Assembly: GCA_020091685.1 (NCBI GenBank)
Contig: CM034601.1
Span: 38,648,034 to 38,712,033, forward strand
Source of the DNA: Lutjanus erythropterus
Lineage: Eukaryota; Chordata; Actinopteri; Lutjaniformes; Lutjanidae
DNA: 64,000 nucleotides
Direction: 5' to 3'
Shown: piece by piece, positions 12,801 through 27,800 of the stretch
Position numbering within the stretch: the first letter of the stretch is position 1
How the letters are laid out: every line of letters starts with the position of its first letter
Notes under the pieces: model-generated
Seen by the model: the letters and a program-made list of their open reading frames with translations, nothing else
Told to the model about the DNA's origin: nothing
The model's database searches: none
Program-made: the position numbers and the translations under genes

Positions 12801-15800
12801 AAGCCACAGGGAGCCAGTGGAGAGTGTGCATTTTTGGAACAGTAGGCATTTGTTTTCAGGATAATGGACTTTCAGACCAAAGGGACATTTTTCACGCAAC
12901 AGGGGTTTAAGAATAATGGTCTATCAGAACATATGTGGTTCCCTTAAGAACAGCCTAAAAGAATTACAAGGGTAACTGAAGTGTTTTGACGAATGTGTGT
13001 CCTTATCCTACACTCAGGGGGTCACCTTGCAGTCAGTGTTAAGAAACAGCTTGACTCAAGACAAAAGGAGATGTTTGCAGCTGAAATCTCATCAAATCTC
13101 TGCCTGTATTATTGAATCTAATCTGATCTCTATTAACTAATTTCTCATCTCATGTCTGCTTACCTCTTCTCATTTCACATTGAGATAAATTTAACGTAAT
13201 GTACCACCTAGTTGCAGGAAACCCCTCAAAAAATGTAAATAATACCCATCGGAAGTGAGAAATTGTGAGGCGCTCATATGTGCATTTATATTTTTTTCTT
13301 TGGCGAGTCTGAGGCAGCAGCAGTTTGTGTTGGCAGGGCCTCAGGTCTGCCTGTTCAGCCGCACGTGAGTGTGACTGCCAGAATTAGGTCAGGGACAAAA
13401 GGCTGCAGCTCTTATTGAAATGGTGAGACATCAAAATAAAGAAATGAACAAAGCAGACATAATGATAACCTGTAAGGGGCTAGTGTTTTTTAACAATATG
13501 TCAAAAGTGCTTTTTCATCATGCGCTGTGTACACACACACGCACACACTCATGCATATGCACACAACAATCTTACCTCATTTCTACTTGCACACTTACAT
13601 TCTGCCTCAAAGAAAACAAATCGAGAGGTAAATGAATAAATTATAAGAGGAGGGATGTCGTGTGCTTAGACGTAATCAAAACAGTTTCCGGCTCAATCTG
13701 GGCTTCCCTATAAATGTGGCCTCAGACTTAGAAGTGGAGGGTAAAGACAAGAAGATCAGGGTGCAGCAAAGCATCTCAAACACGGGGAAAAGAGACAAGT
13801 CTGGAGCTTCAGTTACTGTGAGTTTTTACTGGATTTTAAGAGGAGAATAGGCTGTTTTTTCTAGAAAACAGGTTTGACATTTGAGATACAGCTGCTATAT
13901 GTGCGTCATTTTATTTTTGTGTTAATGGGTGTGTTTTAGTGAGCTGACATTGTCGTAATTTACGGGTAACCGGCTCAAATAATTTTGCACATGACCAACA
14001 ACTTATTGAGCGAGGAGTATCTGATCATATTATGTAGTTTTTTTAGTTTTTAACATACATTTTTTGTGCATTTTTTCCTTTTCACACTTTCAACTCCAAA
14101 TGTTGGACATATACAAGTGTGGAGAGCTGGATGCCATCAATGCATCACTTTGCCTTTACAGTCCTATTTGTAGGGAGCCCTCTAATGGATAGATCGGGGA
14201 CTGACTTGTCACTAAAAGTATGATTTGAAGTTTGTTTTTTTTTCAACTCTGCCTAAATGTGCTCCAGGGTCAGATCTGCCAGGCCAAGCTGGAGAAATGG
14301 TCCAATCAGATGTACCAGGAGCCTGAGGCCGCGCCGGTGGAGGCCCACATGTTTGACCTGGACTGCCTCCTGTCCGACATCTCTGACACCCTGTTCACCA
14401 TGACACAGAAGCCATGTCCCTGGGCCAGCGACCGACACGACAGTGAGTACTCTGACTCTTCACAGTGACTTTCAGCTGTGACTTTGTGCAACACTGAAAG
14501 TGTTTAAAAATAAGGATGGACAACTAGTGGTCTGTGAGCTGCATGACAGGATTAAATAGTGCATTTATCATTTGGCTGAAAATACTTTACTTCTTTCCAC
14601 TTTATGTTCATGTTTTATCAAATTACTGTCAAAACTCCTTAGCTTTGCTTCATGCCATGTCTACCATGAACGGGAACCTAGAGGACAGAGTTAATGAGCT
14701 TCAGATCAACTGTATATAATATATAATCTCATATATGTGACATGAGAGAATCCAGACATAGGGAATCTGTCATATTTAACATTTTCTAAATCAGTTACTA
14801 AGAGTCATGGGCCCTACATGAACACAACATGGACACACACTTCAATGAGGATTAAACTATACTTGAATCAGAATCTGATGACAGTTGTGTTGTTGTTGTT
14901 GCTTATGTTTCCAGGTTACTGTTAATCAAGTCTGATCAAACAACACCCACACAGTCCTGTGGTTCTGACTCTAAAACTCCAGTGTGTAAGATAGATGCAA
15001 TATAAGATTCATAAGTATGTTTTCATGAGTGTATAAGCACCTGAAAATTAGAATAGTAGTGTTTTCGTTGCCTTAGAGCAGTGGTTCCCAAACGGGGGGG
15101 TGGGTCCCTCTGGAGGTCATTGCAAGGGGGGGCATGGATGACTGGGGGAGAATAAATAGAGTGAAACAAAGGTATGATTTATATAGGGGAAATAAACAAA
15201 CAATCTATCATGCTGACCTTTATTTCACTAAAATTCTGTTCTGTTTCACTATAATTATTCTGACAGGGGGCATGAATGAAAAAAATCAGCCTTAGAATGA
15301 GCTGTTTATATCTAAAGAGGACGTGGGTCCACTATGTTACACCACCAAGTTTCCACAGTAGCCCAGAAAGGACAAACCAAACCCTGCTGTAGAGGACCTT
15401 TCACATTTTTTGTGTTTTGCAGCCACCGTAATTTCTGCTCTCCTCTCATCATCTCTTTCTGCTTGGAAAGATGAAGTGGATCAGTCTGCAAGCTCACTAC
15501 TAGATACCAGTAACTCCTACGCACTGGTCCTTTAAAAAATATACAGTGAAGATGTTTTCCAAACTTTATATTTTGTTGTTGCTTGTTTAGTCGTGACTAT
15601 TTCAAGGAAAGGTTTGACTTCTTGGGAAGTGCTTTCTTTCTCTTAAGTTAGATGAGAAGATCGACTTCACTTCCATGTCTGACTATTCAACACAAGGCTA
15701 CAGCCAGCATCCGGTTAGCTTAGCTTAGCATAAAGACTGGAAATGAGGGGAAACAGCTAGCCTGGCTTTGTCCAATATGTGACAGAATCTACCACTGGTG

Positions 15801-18800
15801 AGTGACTGCACATCTTTAAACTGAACTGAACAAAATAATTAAAATAATTTATGTGATTTGTAATTTCTCTTTCTGACTAACATGTCGTGGGTCATTTGTT
15901 GAATATGTATGAAAACAAAATGTGAAAATTTGTGGTATTCCAGCCTGTAATGTGCAGGACTATTTGTTAGCCAGGAGCAGAGATTTGGAAGGAAACACAA
16001 ATTGTTGCTTTTACACTTCTGATTTTGTATGAATTAAACAAACAAGATATAAAACTTTAATTAGTGATCTTTAGAGTGCTAGTAGGTGTTTTTTCCCCTT
16101 TGACACAGAGCTAGGCTAGCTGTTTATGCTAAGCTAAGCTAAGCCTTATGTTGAATGGACAGAAATGATTGATACCTTTCATCAAGACAGCCAATAAGAA
16201 CATTTCCTAAAATGCTGAGCTACTACTTTAAAGTGTAACTTCAGCTCCAGCAGGTGTCCAACCCAATAAATTTAATGCCATAAAAATGTTCAAAAAGGTG
16301 AACTCTGTGTCTCTGTGACCCATATTCAATTTTCATGTCCATTTTGATAAATTTGGTGAAAAATATCAATATGAACACCAGCTTTCCTCACATGACAGTC
16401 ATATCATTAAGCTTACAGCTCAAAAAGCACATGTGAATCACCTCTTTAATGTTATAGAAAAATATTTTTTCTTCGTACCATAATTTTGTCATGCAGTGTG
16501 TCTTACAGTCACATAGATCAGTCAAAGGAACCCTCCCCAAAATAAGGAAATTCCCCGTGATGACAGATAACCTTTCAAAACCCACACACAGTGAGACACA
16601 CACACACTGACAGAAGCACTCACACACTCTCCCTGTGTCTCATGTCAGATGTTATGTTCTCTTCCTCGTCAGCGTACACGAGTAATGCTGATATAATCCA
16701 GCCCGGCCTGACTCCACTGCAGCCCAACCTGGATGATTTCATGGATATACCAGGTACATTTTCTCCATAAATCGATTAATTGTTTGTTCCAAAAATGTCA
16801 GAAAATGGTGAAAAATGTTGATCAGTGTTTCCAAAAGTCCAAGATGACATCATGAAATGTCTCGTTTTGTCCACGACTCAAAAATATTCAGTTTTCTGTC
16901 AGAGAGGAGTAAAGAAACCAGAAAATATTCACATTTAGAAACTGAAATCAGAGAATTTAGACTTTTTTAAATTAAAAAATGACTCAAGTTGATGAATTAG
17001 TTTCAGAATAATAGAAAAAGTTTGAAGTGATCCTGACATCAGGTATCAGAACAGATATGTCAGATTGTTCAGTGTTTAGATTTCTGACAAACCACAATTT
17101 TTGGCATTTACATTTTTCCACCCAGGCACACTGCAGAAAGTCAAAATAAAGTCATGTATTACTGTAATAAGCCTTTAAACACAAGATTAAGTTACTTAAT
17201 TTCTTTAAAGAGATCTTTTACATTTCATATTTGACGTGTATTTTTTGTAGATGGCTGTTGCATCAGATCAGAAATCTGTTCTTAAGCCTCGTTTGTTTGT
17301 GTGCTGTGTCAGCAGTATATTATTTGGTCCTCAGAGGTTAAAGGGGGGTCAAATGCAGGGTTGAGGCCGCAGAATGGGGAAGTGGAAGAGGATGTATTTA
17401 ACCACGATCCCTGACTCTGACACCACCTCTGATATGAGGCCAGAGAAAATAAAGGGATGGGCTGGGAGATGGTGGAATTTCCGTCTCCAAAAAAAGCCCC
17501 TGATGACCTCTGGTCAAAGTCTATAAGATCATTTTAATGATTACCTCAGAGGATTAACAAAGTTGCCTTATTGTGAAGCTTGGCTGTGTTTGTCTAAAGT
17601 ATTTGCGTTAATACTGGATACAGATACATGCTCCTGCTGAAAGTAATTATGATTACTGATTAAATTGTCTATAATCAATATTTTCTTTGTAACACATGAA
17701 TAGTTGTCATCTGAAAGGGGTCGCTTGTAGTCACAGTGATGAACCCACAGAGAATTATCACCCAACTCTGCAGCTCCCCTCAGCTCCATGAGGCATTTTA
17801 GCATCTGTCAGTGTTGATTTTGCCCACAGCAGGCAGCTGTTTACAGCAAAAACATACTAATTAACTAGGCAGAAAGACAGAATTAACCACAAGGTAGTGA
17901 AAAGAGCTAAAGAGACAGATATTTCAAATTTCTCTATGTGGATCATTGAAGGATAACTTGGTTTCCCTCACATGGTGGTAGAGCTGCACAATTAATCCAG
18001 ATTTTCTTGAAATCACAATATGGCTTTCTGCAATTTTCAAATCACAGGAGGTGCAATATTTGTTAAAGGCAAAATGTGTCTTTAAACTTAAACTTAATGA
18101 ATGAATGTGGTGAGGCAGAGATGTCCTGTGCTACACATCAGATTCTACAGACTGAAAGAAAATCTTCATTTGTTACACATTCCTGCAAAAGAAATCACAC
18201 CATAGTATTTTAACATGTTTTTCAATCAAGATCAGAGTAATGATGTAAAAATTATCATTAGCTCTAATATTGCAAATCATATTGCTTTGCAATATCAGTC
18301 AAACTAATCACAATTAAATATTTTTTTCAAAATCATTTAGCCTAGTTGGTGGAGACCAAAAACAGAGCTGAAAGTAGAATGAATATTAGACTTACATTCA
18401 TAACATGGACACAAATACGACTCCAAATCAGTGCTAATTTTACTTTATATTTGCTGGATGTGTAAATAAGCAACTTTCAACTAGCTCATCATCTTAAAGT
18501 TGAAATTAAATTAGATTAAATTTTAACCCTCTAAGATCACATCCCTGGTCACATTGTGCACCTGTGTAACAATGTATGGTAAAAAGAAAAGTCCATTTGC
18601 TTCATGTGAAACAAAATACAGCATGTGTTTCATGAGCTTCAAGTCACAGACACGCCCACTTTTCACATTCAAGTCAAATTCCTCCCAACTTTATGTCCTG
18701 CCTGCCTGTCCTGTTTCACTCAGAAATACTTCACAATACAGAACGTAGGTACTCTTGAAATACCGTTTCATCTGCACTGATTTTTTTTGTAGACAATCAG

Positions 18801-21800
18801 AAGTTGTGTTTACATTCAGTTGTACTCACCAAAATGAATTGTGTGTGTTCTTCAGCTCAAACAAATGTGTTGAATGCAGCTCCTTACTCATAAAACATCT
18901 GCAAAGCCGATTTGTACTTAAAATCCAAAATAGTTTACATGCATTTTAATTAGCTCACACTCTTCTTCTTCCGTGTCCTGTCAAAATCTCAACAGGGAAC
19001 CTTTAAAAGGCAATATTATGTCAGTGGTGTGTTTACATCTTGTTTGCACTGCCCCCAAGTGGTCAGAAAATCAGTTACACAAGTTTAAGTAAATTTCTAA
19101 GTAAAATAAAAAATTACAGTCAAATGTTGAAGCAGCAGTTAGAGGTGCAGTAAGCGATTCTGGAGAAAGATAGTTGATAGTTGAGTCCCATTCCCATTCA
19201 AATACTTAATTTATCAGATGATAAATTTCTAAAGTCTGAAAAGAGCCAAGAAGAGGAGCAGGAGTCTGGTTTTGTCTCAGATCAGTTGAATTACATTAAG
19301 CTTCAAGGTTATTATGGAACTTCTGTCCAATGATGTCAAAACACCCAGCCAACCCCAGCTTTAATTGTTTACATATGTATATATATATATCAAAATTATA
19401 AGAAAATCTACTTTATTTGTAAATGAAGTGCACCAGGGGGATATTTCTCAAAGAAGCAGAATCTTTTTGAAGCTCAAACTGTCAGAAGAGCACAAAATTA
19501 TCAAAGTACACAGAGCATTGATAAAAGTCAATAACAATGACAAATCTTTTCAGTACCTGTAGGAAGATTTAAAGAATATAAATGCAAAGAACTAGTGTAT
19601 AATAAAACAAAGCAGTGAGTCGATTCATTGAGACGTAGATGTGTGATGTTTGCATGGGGGACTGCTGTAATTGGTGGAATGGAACAGAATGGAAGGAACA
19701 ATGATTGGTCAAATTTGCAGAAAGGTTGCAGAATTTGGACAACAGAGCAAGGTCACAGATTGGTTGAATTTGCATGAACCGTTGCAGTCGAAACATTACA
19801 ACCTCCTGGAGGGACTGCTTGATCATGATGCATCACCTCAGAGTGTGAGAGGCAGGGAAAGGTTCATGCTCGGGGCTGCTTGCCTCTTCAGAGCACACAG
19901 CTGGCCTGCAGGAAGACACGGCGAGCTGAAGAGCCTCAGACAGGACGGAGGAAGCAGGTTGGAGTTGAGTCCCCTGCTCAGGGGCACAACGGCTGTGGTT
20001 GTTTTGGCCTTTGTGTTACTTTCAGTGAAGCGATCCAGCAGCCCTGTGGCTACAAGTCAGCCTTTGTAACCCAGAGACAACCTGCTGCCCACTGCTGTAC
20101 TGTGTGTGTGGGTTTGTGTGTATGTGTGTGTAGCTGTTTGTTCTCACAGCTCTGGCAGGGTCTTTAGGGATCAGCTGTCTGCCTCTCTCTCGGTCACAAG
20201 GTTCAGGGAGCGAGTGAGTGTCTGTCAGAGCGACACAGCCATGAGTTTAATGTATGCAGAGTCTTCGTCCATGCTGGAAATACACTCGACTCGTCTCAGG
20301 CTGCACGTTAGGTCAGTAGATCCTCCTCACTGAGGTCAAAACACACACACTGGTATGTATTTTCAGATTGTGCTTCACTTTTTGCCTTGTGCTCACAAAG
20401 CTTGTATCAAACACTGTATGTGCTAATGACAGCTGTTCAGTTCCAAAAAGCTGAAATCAGTGTTTCAGTTAACTTGATGTTTGTCTCCTCAACTGATCAA
20501 CACTTTGAATTGGTTAACGTCAGGTGTGAAGGACCTGGTTTAAACCACAGATGGCAGCTTGCCGCAGTTAGTTGCCAGCATGGCTCCAAAAATATGTGAC
20601 CTGGCAGATACAAAGCAACCTTGAACAACCACCTCATGCAGAGAGAGAGCTTCACAACATTTTGGATGACAACTTGTTGTTTTATGTTTTGGCTCTGTGC
20701 TCTGCATTTCTGAAATGAAGCCACGATCGTAATATCAAACTACAGACTGACACTGTAAGAATTTCACAGTACTTACATACAAAACTGTGAACTAATTAAC
20801 TGTCTGTCATTTTTGAGCTCTTCAAAAGCTGAACTTTTTGTCTAGATTAAGTTTAAAAAAATATTATCAGCCTTTGGATTAGGGCTGGGCAATGTATCAA
20901 TATCATATCATATTATGACATGAGACTAGATATCATGATAGATTTCGGATATAGTTATATTGTTATTTCATAAGTTTTGTCTTAAAGTCTGCATGATAAT
21001 AAAGTGATGTCATTCTCTGAACTTACCAGACTTTACCCACTCAATCATATGATGATTATTTATCAAAAACATCTCATTGAATTAATATTTTGTAAAAACA
21101 CCATAATATTTTGTGAAAGTCATCCCTACAATATTGTCAAAAATATTGTGATATGTACTCATTTTATCACCTCAGCTGCTTCCACTCTTTGGCATACACA
21201 ACATATAGTCAGTCACAACCTACAGGATCCTTTTTTTTAAATGTTTTTTTCTTTGTTTCTCATTTTAAGTCTCTGTATTCAAGTAATGCCTCCGCCAGCA
21301 GAACAGTGTCAAATGAGACAGGATTACTGCCATCTCGAGACTGTCCATTTATTATGATTATGATATTTTAAAGTCCGCCTCCAGTCATGTGTCAAACAAT
21401 ATAAGATGCTCTGTAAGAAGTAATAAATTGTGTCTGATATGTATTTTTTTGCAAAATAATTTCAAATACCTTGTTAAAATAGCTTACATATAGCTCTACA
21501 CCTCACCTTCATTTAGTATTTAAAGATTCATGAATATGCAAGTAGTTCTCTAGTTGTTGACAGTTCTAACTGGTTGATAAAGAAAGAAGTAGACTGAGGT
21601 GACAGCAGCTTGATTTTGTTTTGTCTTCATTAATGTTTGAAGGACTTTAAAATTTGGGGAGTTTTGAAGGATAGTTGTGTTGTCTCAAATAGAGCAAGAT
21701 ATTGTTATTATATTGGTAACTGATATGGACTTGATCCATCTTCTTTTGGATATTGTTATATTGTGTCTTTTCCTGTGTTTAATGGCTGCATGACAGTAAA

Positions 21801-24800
21801 GTGTTGTAATTTTCTGAACCTACCTTTCAGGCCCTACTGATACCTGAATTTTTGGGGCCAATACTGATATTAGGGAATGAAAAAAAAATCAATCAGTATA
21901 TCTGCCAATATTCTCCATACAGAATATAAAATCTAGAATTTAGAATATATACATAAACACACATCAAGATATGTAATGGTGGCAGGATATTTTACCATTT
22001 AACAATAAACATTATTGTCCAACATGATATCAAGGTACTGAAACAGTAAACTTTCACCAATATTTGTAATAACTATAAATAACTCTAAAAAACACTGAGT
22101 AAGAAAAGTAGAGCAAAATATATACATATATGAAAATGATCAAATATAAATAGATGGTACTTGTAAAGCTAACAAATAAAAACAATCTGCATTATGTTCT
22201 TTTAAAAAAAAATCATATAAGCATACATTGGACTAACCTGACACACCAGATGGTTTGTTACACTGATCCATCTAGGAAGTCATCCTTACAAACTGTTTGG
22301 AAAAGGGCAGGCACTTAAAAAAAACACTTGGCAGGTGATGAACCATCTGTCTATCATATCTGACTTAAACCAATCAGATTAAAGCTTCTTGCTGTAGTCA
22401 CACCTAAAACCATGCCCGTAGCTGCCGGTAGTCCCTCCTAGGATGCTGATTGGCTGCACCTTTGTGTCTGCACTTTTGGTGCAATATTTGTCATCTGATA
22501 TTGGTCAGTCTCTGCTTACCAGATGTTCTAACTGTTCTGTTATTTGCTTTCACATTACTGATGATTATTCAAAAATATCATTGCGTTAATATTTTGTGAA
22601 AGGACCAGTAGTCATCCCTACAGTATTGTTGCATTATCTATAAATATCAATATTGAGCTATTTGGTCAAAAATATAGTGATATTTGATTTCGTCCATCGG
22701 TTCAAACTCACGTCAAGATTCCCTGATTTCACGAGCTCATTAAGTTTGAGATTCTGTGCAAATTCCTGTTGTCCCAGCTGTACCTGTGCTTTCATTATAA
22801 CTGACTGTCTGGTTAACAGTGTGTCTTTTGGTGTGTGTGTTTTTTATCAGATATCTTTATGAACTACCGGGGCCAGCCCACTGAGCAGACTGGTTTTGCT
22901 GACTGTGGCTATTTTGAGAGCCCGTCCAGCACAGAGTTTGCTCCGGTTCCCTCCCCTGTGGTAACAGCTCCTCAGCTGCTCATCGACACCCAGCTGGCTC
23001 AGGTACTGCAGCTGTAAACAGCTCACCCTGCCTGTCAGATGTCTTGCTGCAAAAATATTTAATTAGCAATTCATAGTATTATTGTTCAGTCAGTAAAAAT
23101 AGACGAAATATTTCTTTTTCCAGCCTAATCTGTCATCTGACAGTTTGTCTCAGCCCTCATCGTCCAGTACCCGGCCAGACCAGGGCAGGCCGGACCAAGG
23201 ATGTGGTGAATACCACTCATCTAGCATCATATCAGGCGCCATGCCGTATGGACATCAGTCATACCCTGATCCAGCTGTTTCTATAGCATACAGCAGCAGC
23301 ATCGAGCAGCCCGCCTCCTCAAGTGTTCCTTTTTTGTACCCGCTGCCGTTCCACAAGTTTGGTTACTATTCTACGACCAGCGTGACCCCCACTGTCATCA
23401 CCCACACCGCCTCCACCATGGGGGCCCAGGGCTCTGTGCACCAGGCTCACAGCTACCCTCACACAGGGGACACGTACCCCCAGACTCCCTGCCACTCTTT
23501 AGGTTACCCGGCTGCCGTGTCTGACCTGGTCCACGCAACGCTGCCCTCTGTCACTGCGGCCCACTGCTTCTCCGTCCCCGAGCAGGTGGTTGTTACAGGG
23601 GTCAGAGGAAAGCACAAGCAGAAGACAGGAGGAGTGAGGACAGCCGGTCCCCCCGTGGCTCTGTCTGGCCCTGTGTCCACTGCACCCACGCCCACTAGCT
23701 GCCTGGCTAAGCTGCTCTCCTCCGGCGCCCGAGAACGTGAGTCAGTTCTGTCCTGTTCTGTCTTTAACAACCGTTATTCATCTGAGAAAAAATACTGGAA
23801 TAATGTTCCTGTCTGAAGAAATGAACTCACTTAAGTTTTTTGTGCTTTCAGGGAAGCCAGCACTAGGATTTGATGCAGCTCTAGTGACAGCCAAAGGTCA
23901 GAGGTCATCATCTCCCAGCTCCTCGGTGAGCCTGGCCTTTAGTATCACAAGTGTTCATTTGTGTTGATAACAGATCAGGCACAACAACAACATTTTTGGA
24001 TATTTTTGTATGCAAAAAATTAAGCTACAACTAGTTAGCATTGCTTAACGTCAAGACTGATCGAAGCTGCTGTTGCTGCTGTTCTAATCAGAGTTTAGCA
24101 AAGCTAGGTTTAAAATGAGTCAATCCAGTTTCTCTGGTGCACAATTCAGAACTAATCTCTGTTTAGTAAATCCAAGTTTAGTGATATAAACCGAAATTAT
24201 GTAGTTTAATCCATATGGAAATGCTTGTTTACCTAAATTAAAATAATGAAAAAAGAAAGAATTGAGGGCTGTTGGAACTTAGTAGGCCTTTAAAAGAAGA
24301 TGGAAAACTTTAACTTTTACCTGCCTGTATTACTTAACAAAACTTTGCATTGTGTGCTAGCTAGCTAAAAAGTTAACAAAACATTACAACGTGCTAGCTA
24401 GCTAACATTTCTGTTATGTTGTTGTTAAATTGTTTACTAACTGACTCAAAACAAAACAAAAAACATTAAAGCCTATTGTTTGCTAGGATGTTGGTTAGCC
24501 TATTTAGCCTACTCATAGGGTTGCCACCAGCCCTGTATATCACAGAGCTGTCCCTTGTTGAAAAATTAAATGCACTGTCCTTTACTGAATCAATACAGGA
24601 CACAGTTTGTCCCTTATTTCCATGCTCATCCGCAGTGACATGAGAAATAATAAAACGGTTTATTTAGACATAGTGGTGAAGTATAACATCAGAACCACAG
24701 GCAAGTTGTCTGTCTGTCAGCATCATTACTCTTACACCTTTAGCTCAAGTCCACCTGTAAAATGAGTAAAGCTGTTCAAACACACATCTGTTTAACACTC

Positions 24801-27800
24801 AAAATCATGTGTCGCTGGCCACACCCTATTGAAGGTGGCAACCCTACCTATTCATGATGGCTCAGCAGAGAATTATTTTGCTAAATCCATCTCAAAAAGG
24901 CAGCTGTTGTAAAAGTTACACCTCAAGGGTAAGTTTAAACTTAATACTGGATCACAGTTTAAAGTAGAGTGTAATTTTTTAGTGCAGAATTAAATTTAAT
25001 CTAGATTTAGAGCAAAAACTAAACTTAGCTTTCAAGAGAGGTTTAAATCTTTAATTTTAAGCAAGTTTAAAAGTTTGTTGCAACATAAATTGGGGTTAAG
25101 AATTAATTCTTGTTGAATCAACCCAGCCTAAATCTCACTAATTAGAGTGGGGACTGATCAGATCCAATATCAGTATTGGGTTCTGATATTGATGTATTTT
25201 TTACACACACAGCAGTGGGTCTGTGGGACTCAACCAATGAGGAAGTGAGGGAAATCTCAATAACAGGCAATGGTTAATAATGTCATTTGTTGGCTACAAC
25301 CTAAAATATTACCCATACTGTTAAAGATTATCATAAAAAGCTTGAAATCTGTGGTAGGCACTCTTGAAAAATTGTTAATGCTTTGTTCAACTAACCTAAA
25401 TGGAAGCTGGTTAAAAAATTAATACTGTATCCATTCAGTAACACCAAATATATGTGTATTAGAGTTCATAATTGTTTATTAAGTTTTCTCAGACTTGCGT
25501 ACTTCTGGGTAAGTGTCTCATGGAACTTGCACTATTTTTAAAATTCCCAATTGTGATTAACTTGTCTAACATCCTCTGTAGGAAAAAAAACTTAGTAAAA
25601 GGCATTTCTAAATACAGATTGTGTTGTTCAGCAGTCAGGCAGCAGCACACATGTCGGAGGAGCCTCGTCTCAGCTGCAGCACGGAGCTGCGTGGCCTGCA
25701 GGCATCCCAGTGTTGACACCTTTGCACAGCCAGAGCGCCACCCTGGGTCACAGCGGACCACACGCCACCTCCAGAGGCTCAGCGGTTTCTGCCTTGCTCA
25801 CACACGGCTCCACACACACCGGCACAACCCTCCTCATTCCAAAGACTGAGAAACTGTCTCCTGTTCAGCTCTACAGCACGGACAGGAGCAGCTTAACAGG
25901 TACTGTACGTCCTCAATGCTCCAAAACACTCAAGTCAAACAACAGCTTGAGCTTTTTTCACATGCAGTTAGAGATCATTCTTTTAATTCGGCGAATGATT
26001 GTCAAGGAATACACTGTAAAACCATTGCGGCGATGTTGACATGCTGTGACTAATCAACCTAATGATGAGGATGTAGACTGTAAAACAGTCATGTATTGGT
26101 TGGCTGTTTCAGTGCTCTATGTGAGTACTTTAGCATGCTGGTAATGTAACCATGAAATGATATGCAGCTAGGTTTGACATTTCTGTGGGGTGCAATACTG
26201 AATTTTTAATGTCTAATGTAACAACAACTTACATAAATGTCCTGTATAATAAGATAATATGCAGCTGCAAAAAAATGTGCAGTAGATGAACGAATGTGCT
26301 CCAAAAAATATGCCTGGAGTCAATCATGACACACAAGACAGACACACACTACTTCTTCTTATCAAGCGGTCACTTTTCTTCTCTGGCATGCCCCCCTTTC
26401 AAAAGCTGAAAAATGTTCACACCCCCACCACCCACAATTATTATCAGTTATTAACAATAATTGGTGAAGCAACTGATTAAAAAAGGATCCAAGTTGAATT
26501 TTAGTGAAATAAACTTCAGCATGATAGCATCAGTAGATTCCACTGCAGAGGACTCACAGCCTCAGTACACGGGGGGCAAATGCTCTACCACCTGAGCTAC
26601 CAGGCCACCAGGACCCACTTTTTAAAAATGACAAACCATCACAACCCAATCCTCAATAGATCTCATCAGTAAATCTTTGAAAGAGTTAGTTTGTACATAA
26701 ATGAACATGATAGCAGATCTTCTTGTGGATGGTCTGGTGAATTATTGTAGGTCATATAGAGGCATCAGTAATGAATAAAGACTCTTTCATAACCGATTAA
26801 AACCTTGTAGTAGCTTTATATCATGTTGTACAGAGTGCATGAGTACATGATGTAGATATGTGATTTTTGCAGGTGTACATGTAGAAATCACCTAATTTCC
26901 CTGCAAATATAACGAATCCATATTGTTATTTCTCTTTCCTGTAGTGAATTTTCATCCAGGCCAAACATCACCACCAAACCCTTTAGATAAAGCCTCCAAC
27001 CCAGAGTCCTCACACTCTGCCTTCTCAGGACACGGAAAGATAGAATCAAGTAAGGTAGGACAAGCTGTCTCCTTTAATTTAGATATATTTATGTTTTCAT
27101 ATAGCAATGCATGAAGTTGAATAGTTTTTTTTTAATAAAATCAAGTCCTTGTTGAGTGCTATATGAAGTGAAAAGTGAAGAATCTTGGAAAGTGATAGTT
27201 CATCCAGTGAATCTGGGTGTGAGGTGTGATGTACATGTTTCTGTGCTCTGTTATCTGCAGCAAACAGAGACCAGGAGGATAACTCACATCTCTGCAGAGC
27301 AGAAGAGGCGTTTCAACATCAAACTGGGTTTTGACACTTTACATAATCTTGTGACAACACTCAGCTCTCAGCCAAGCATAAAGGTACTGTGAAAAGATGT
27401 GCAGCTGCATTAGAGATAGATGTGCTGAAAGGTGGGGGCAGAGAGCATCACCACAGAGCAGCCGAGTCGATGCACTTTAAGTGGAAAACTATATGAGATG
27501 CAAATGCAGCTGAGGAAACATCACATATTTATGAAGGTCACCGCAGTAATGTTGAATATTTGTGAATAATTGTGGTGCATTTGTGACATGTGGTAATCCC
27601 TCTGTCTGCTGGCTCAGATCAGTAAAGCCACCACCCTGCAGAAGACGGCTGAGTACATCAGTAAGATGCAGCAGGAGAGAGCTCAGCTGCACGAGGAGGC
27701 TCAGAGACTCAGAGAGGAGATCCAGCTCCTCAACTCCGCCATCAAGTGAGACCTTTAGCTAGACTGACATCTGTGTGTAAGAGTGCGTGTGTGTGAATGT

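Noticed and set aside
19671..20333. Overlapping open frames in intron 7 as coding exons
   Set aside because: Three frames are open at once, no domain is recognisable and no phase-compatible splice sites fit the mlxipl reading frame.
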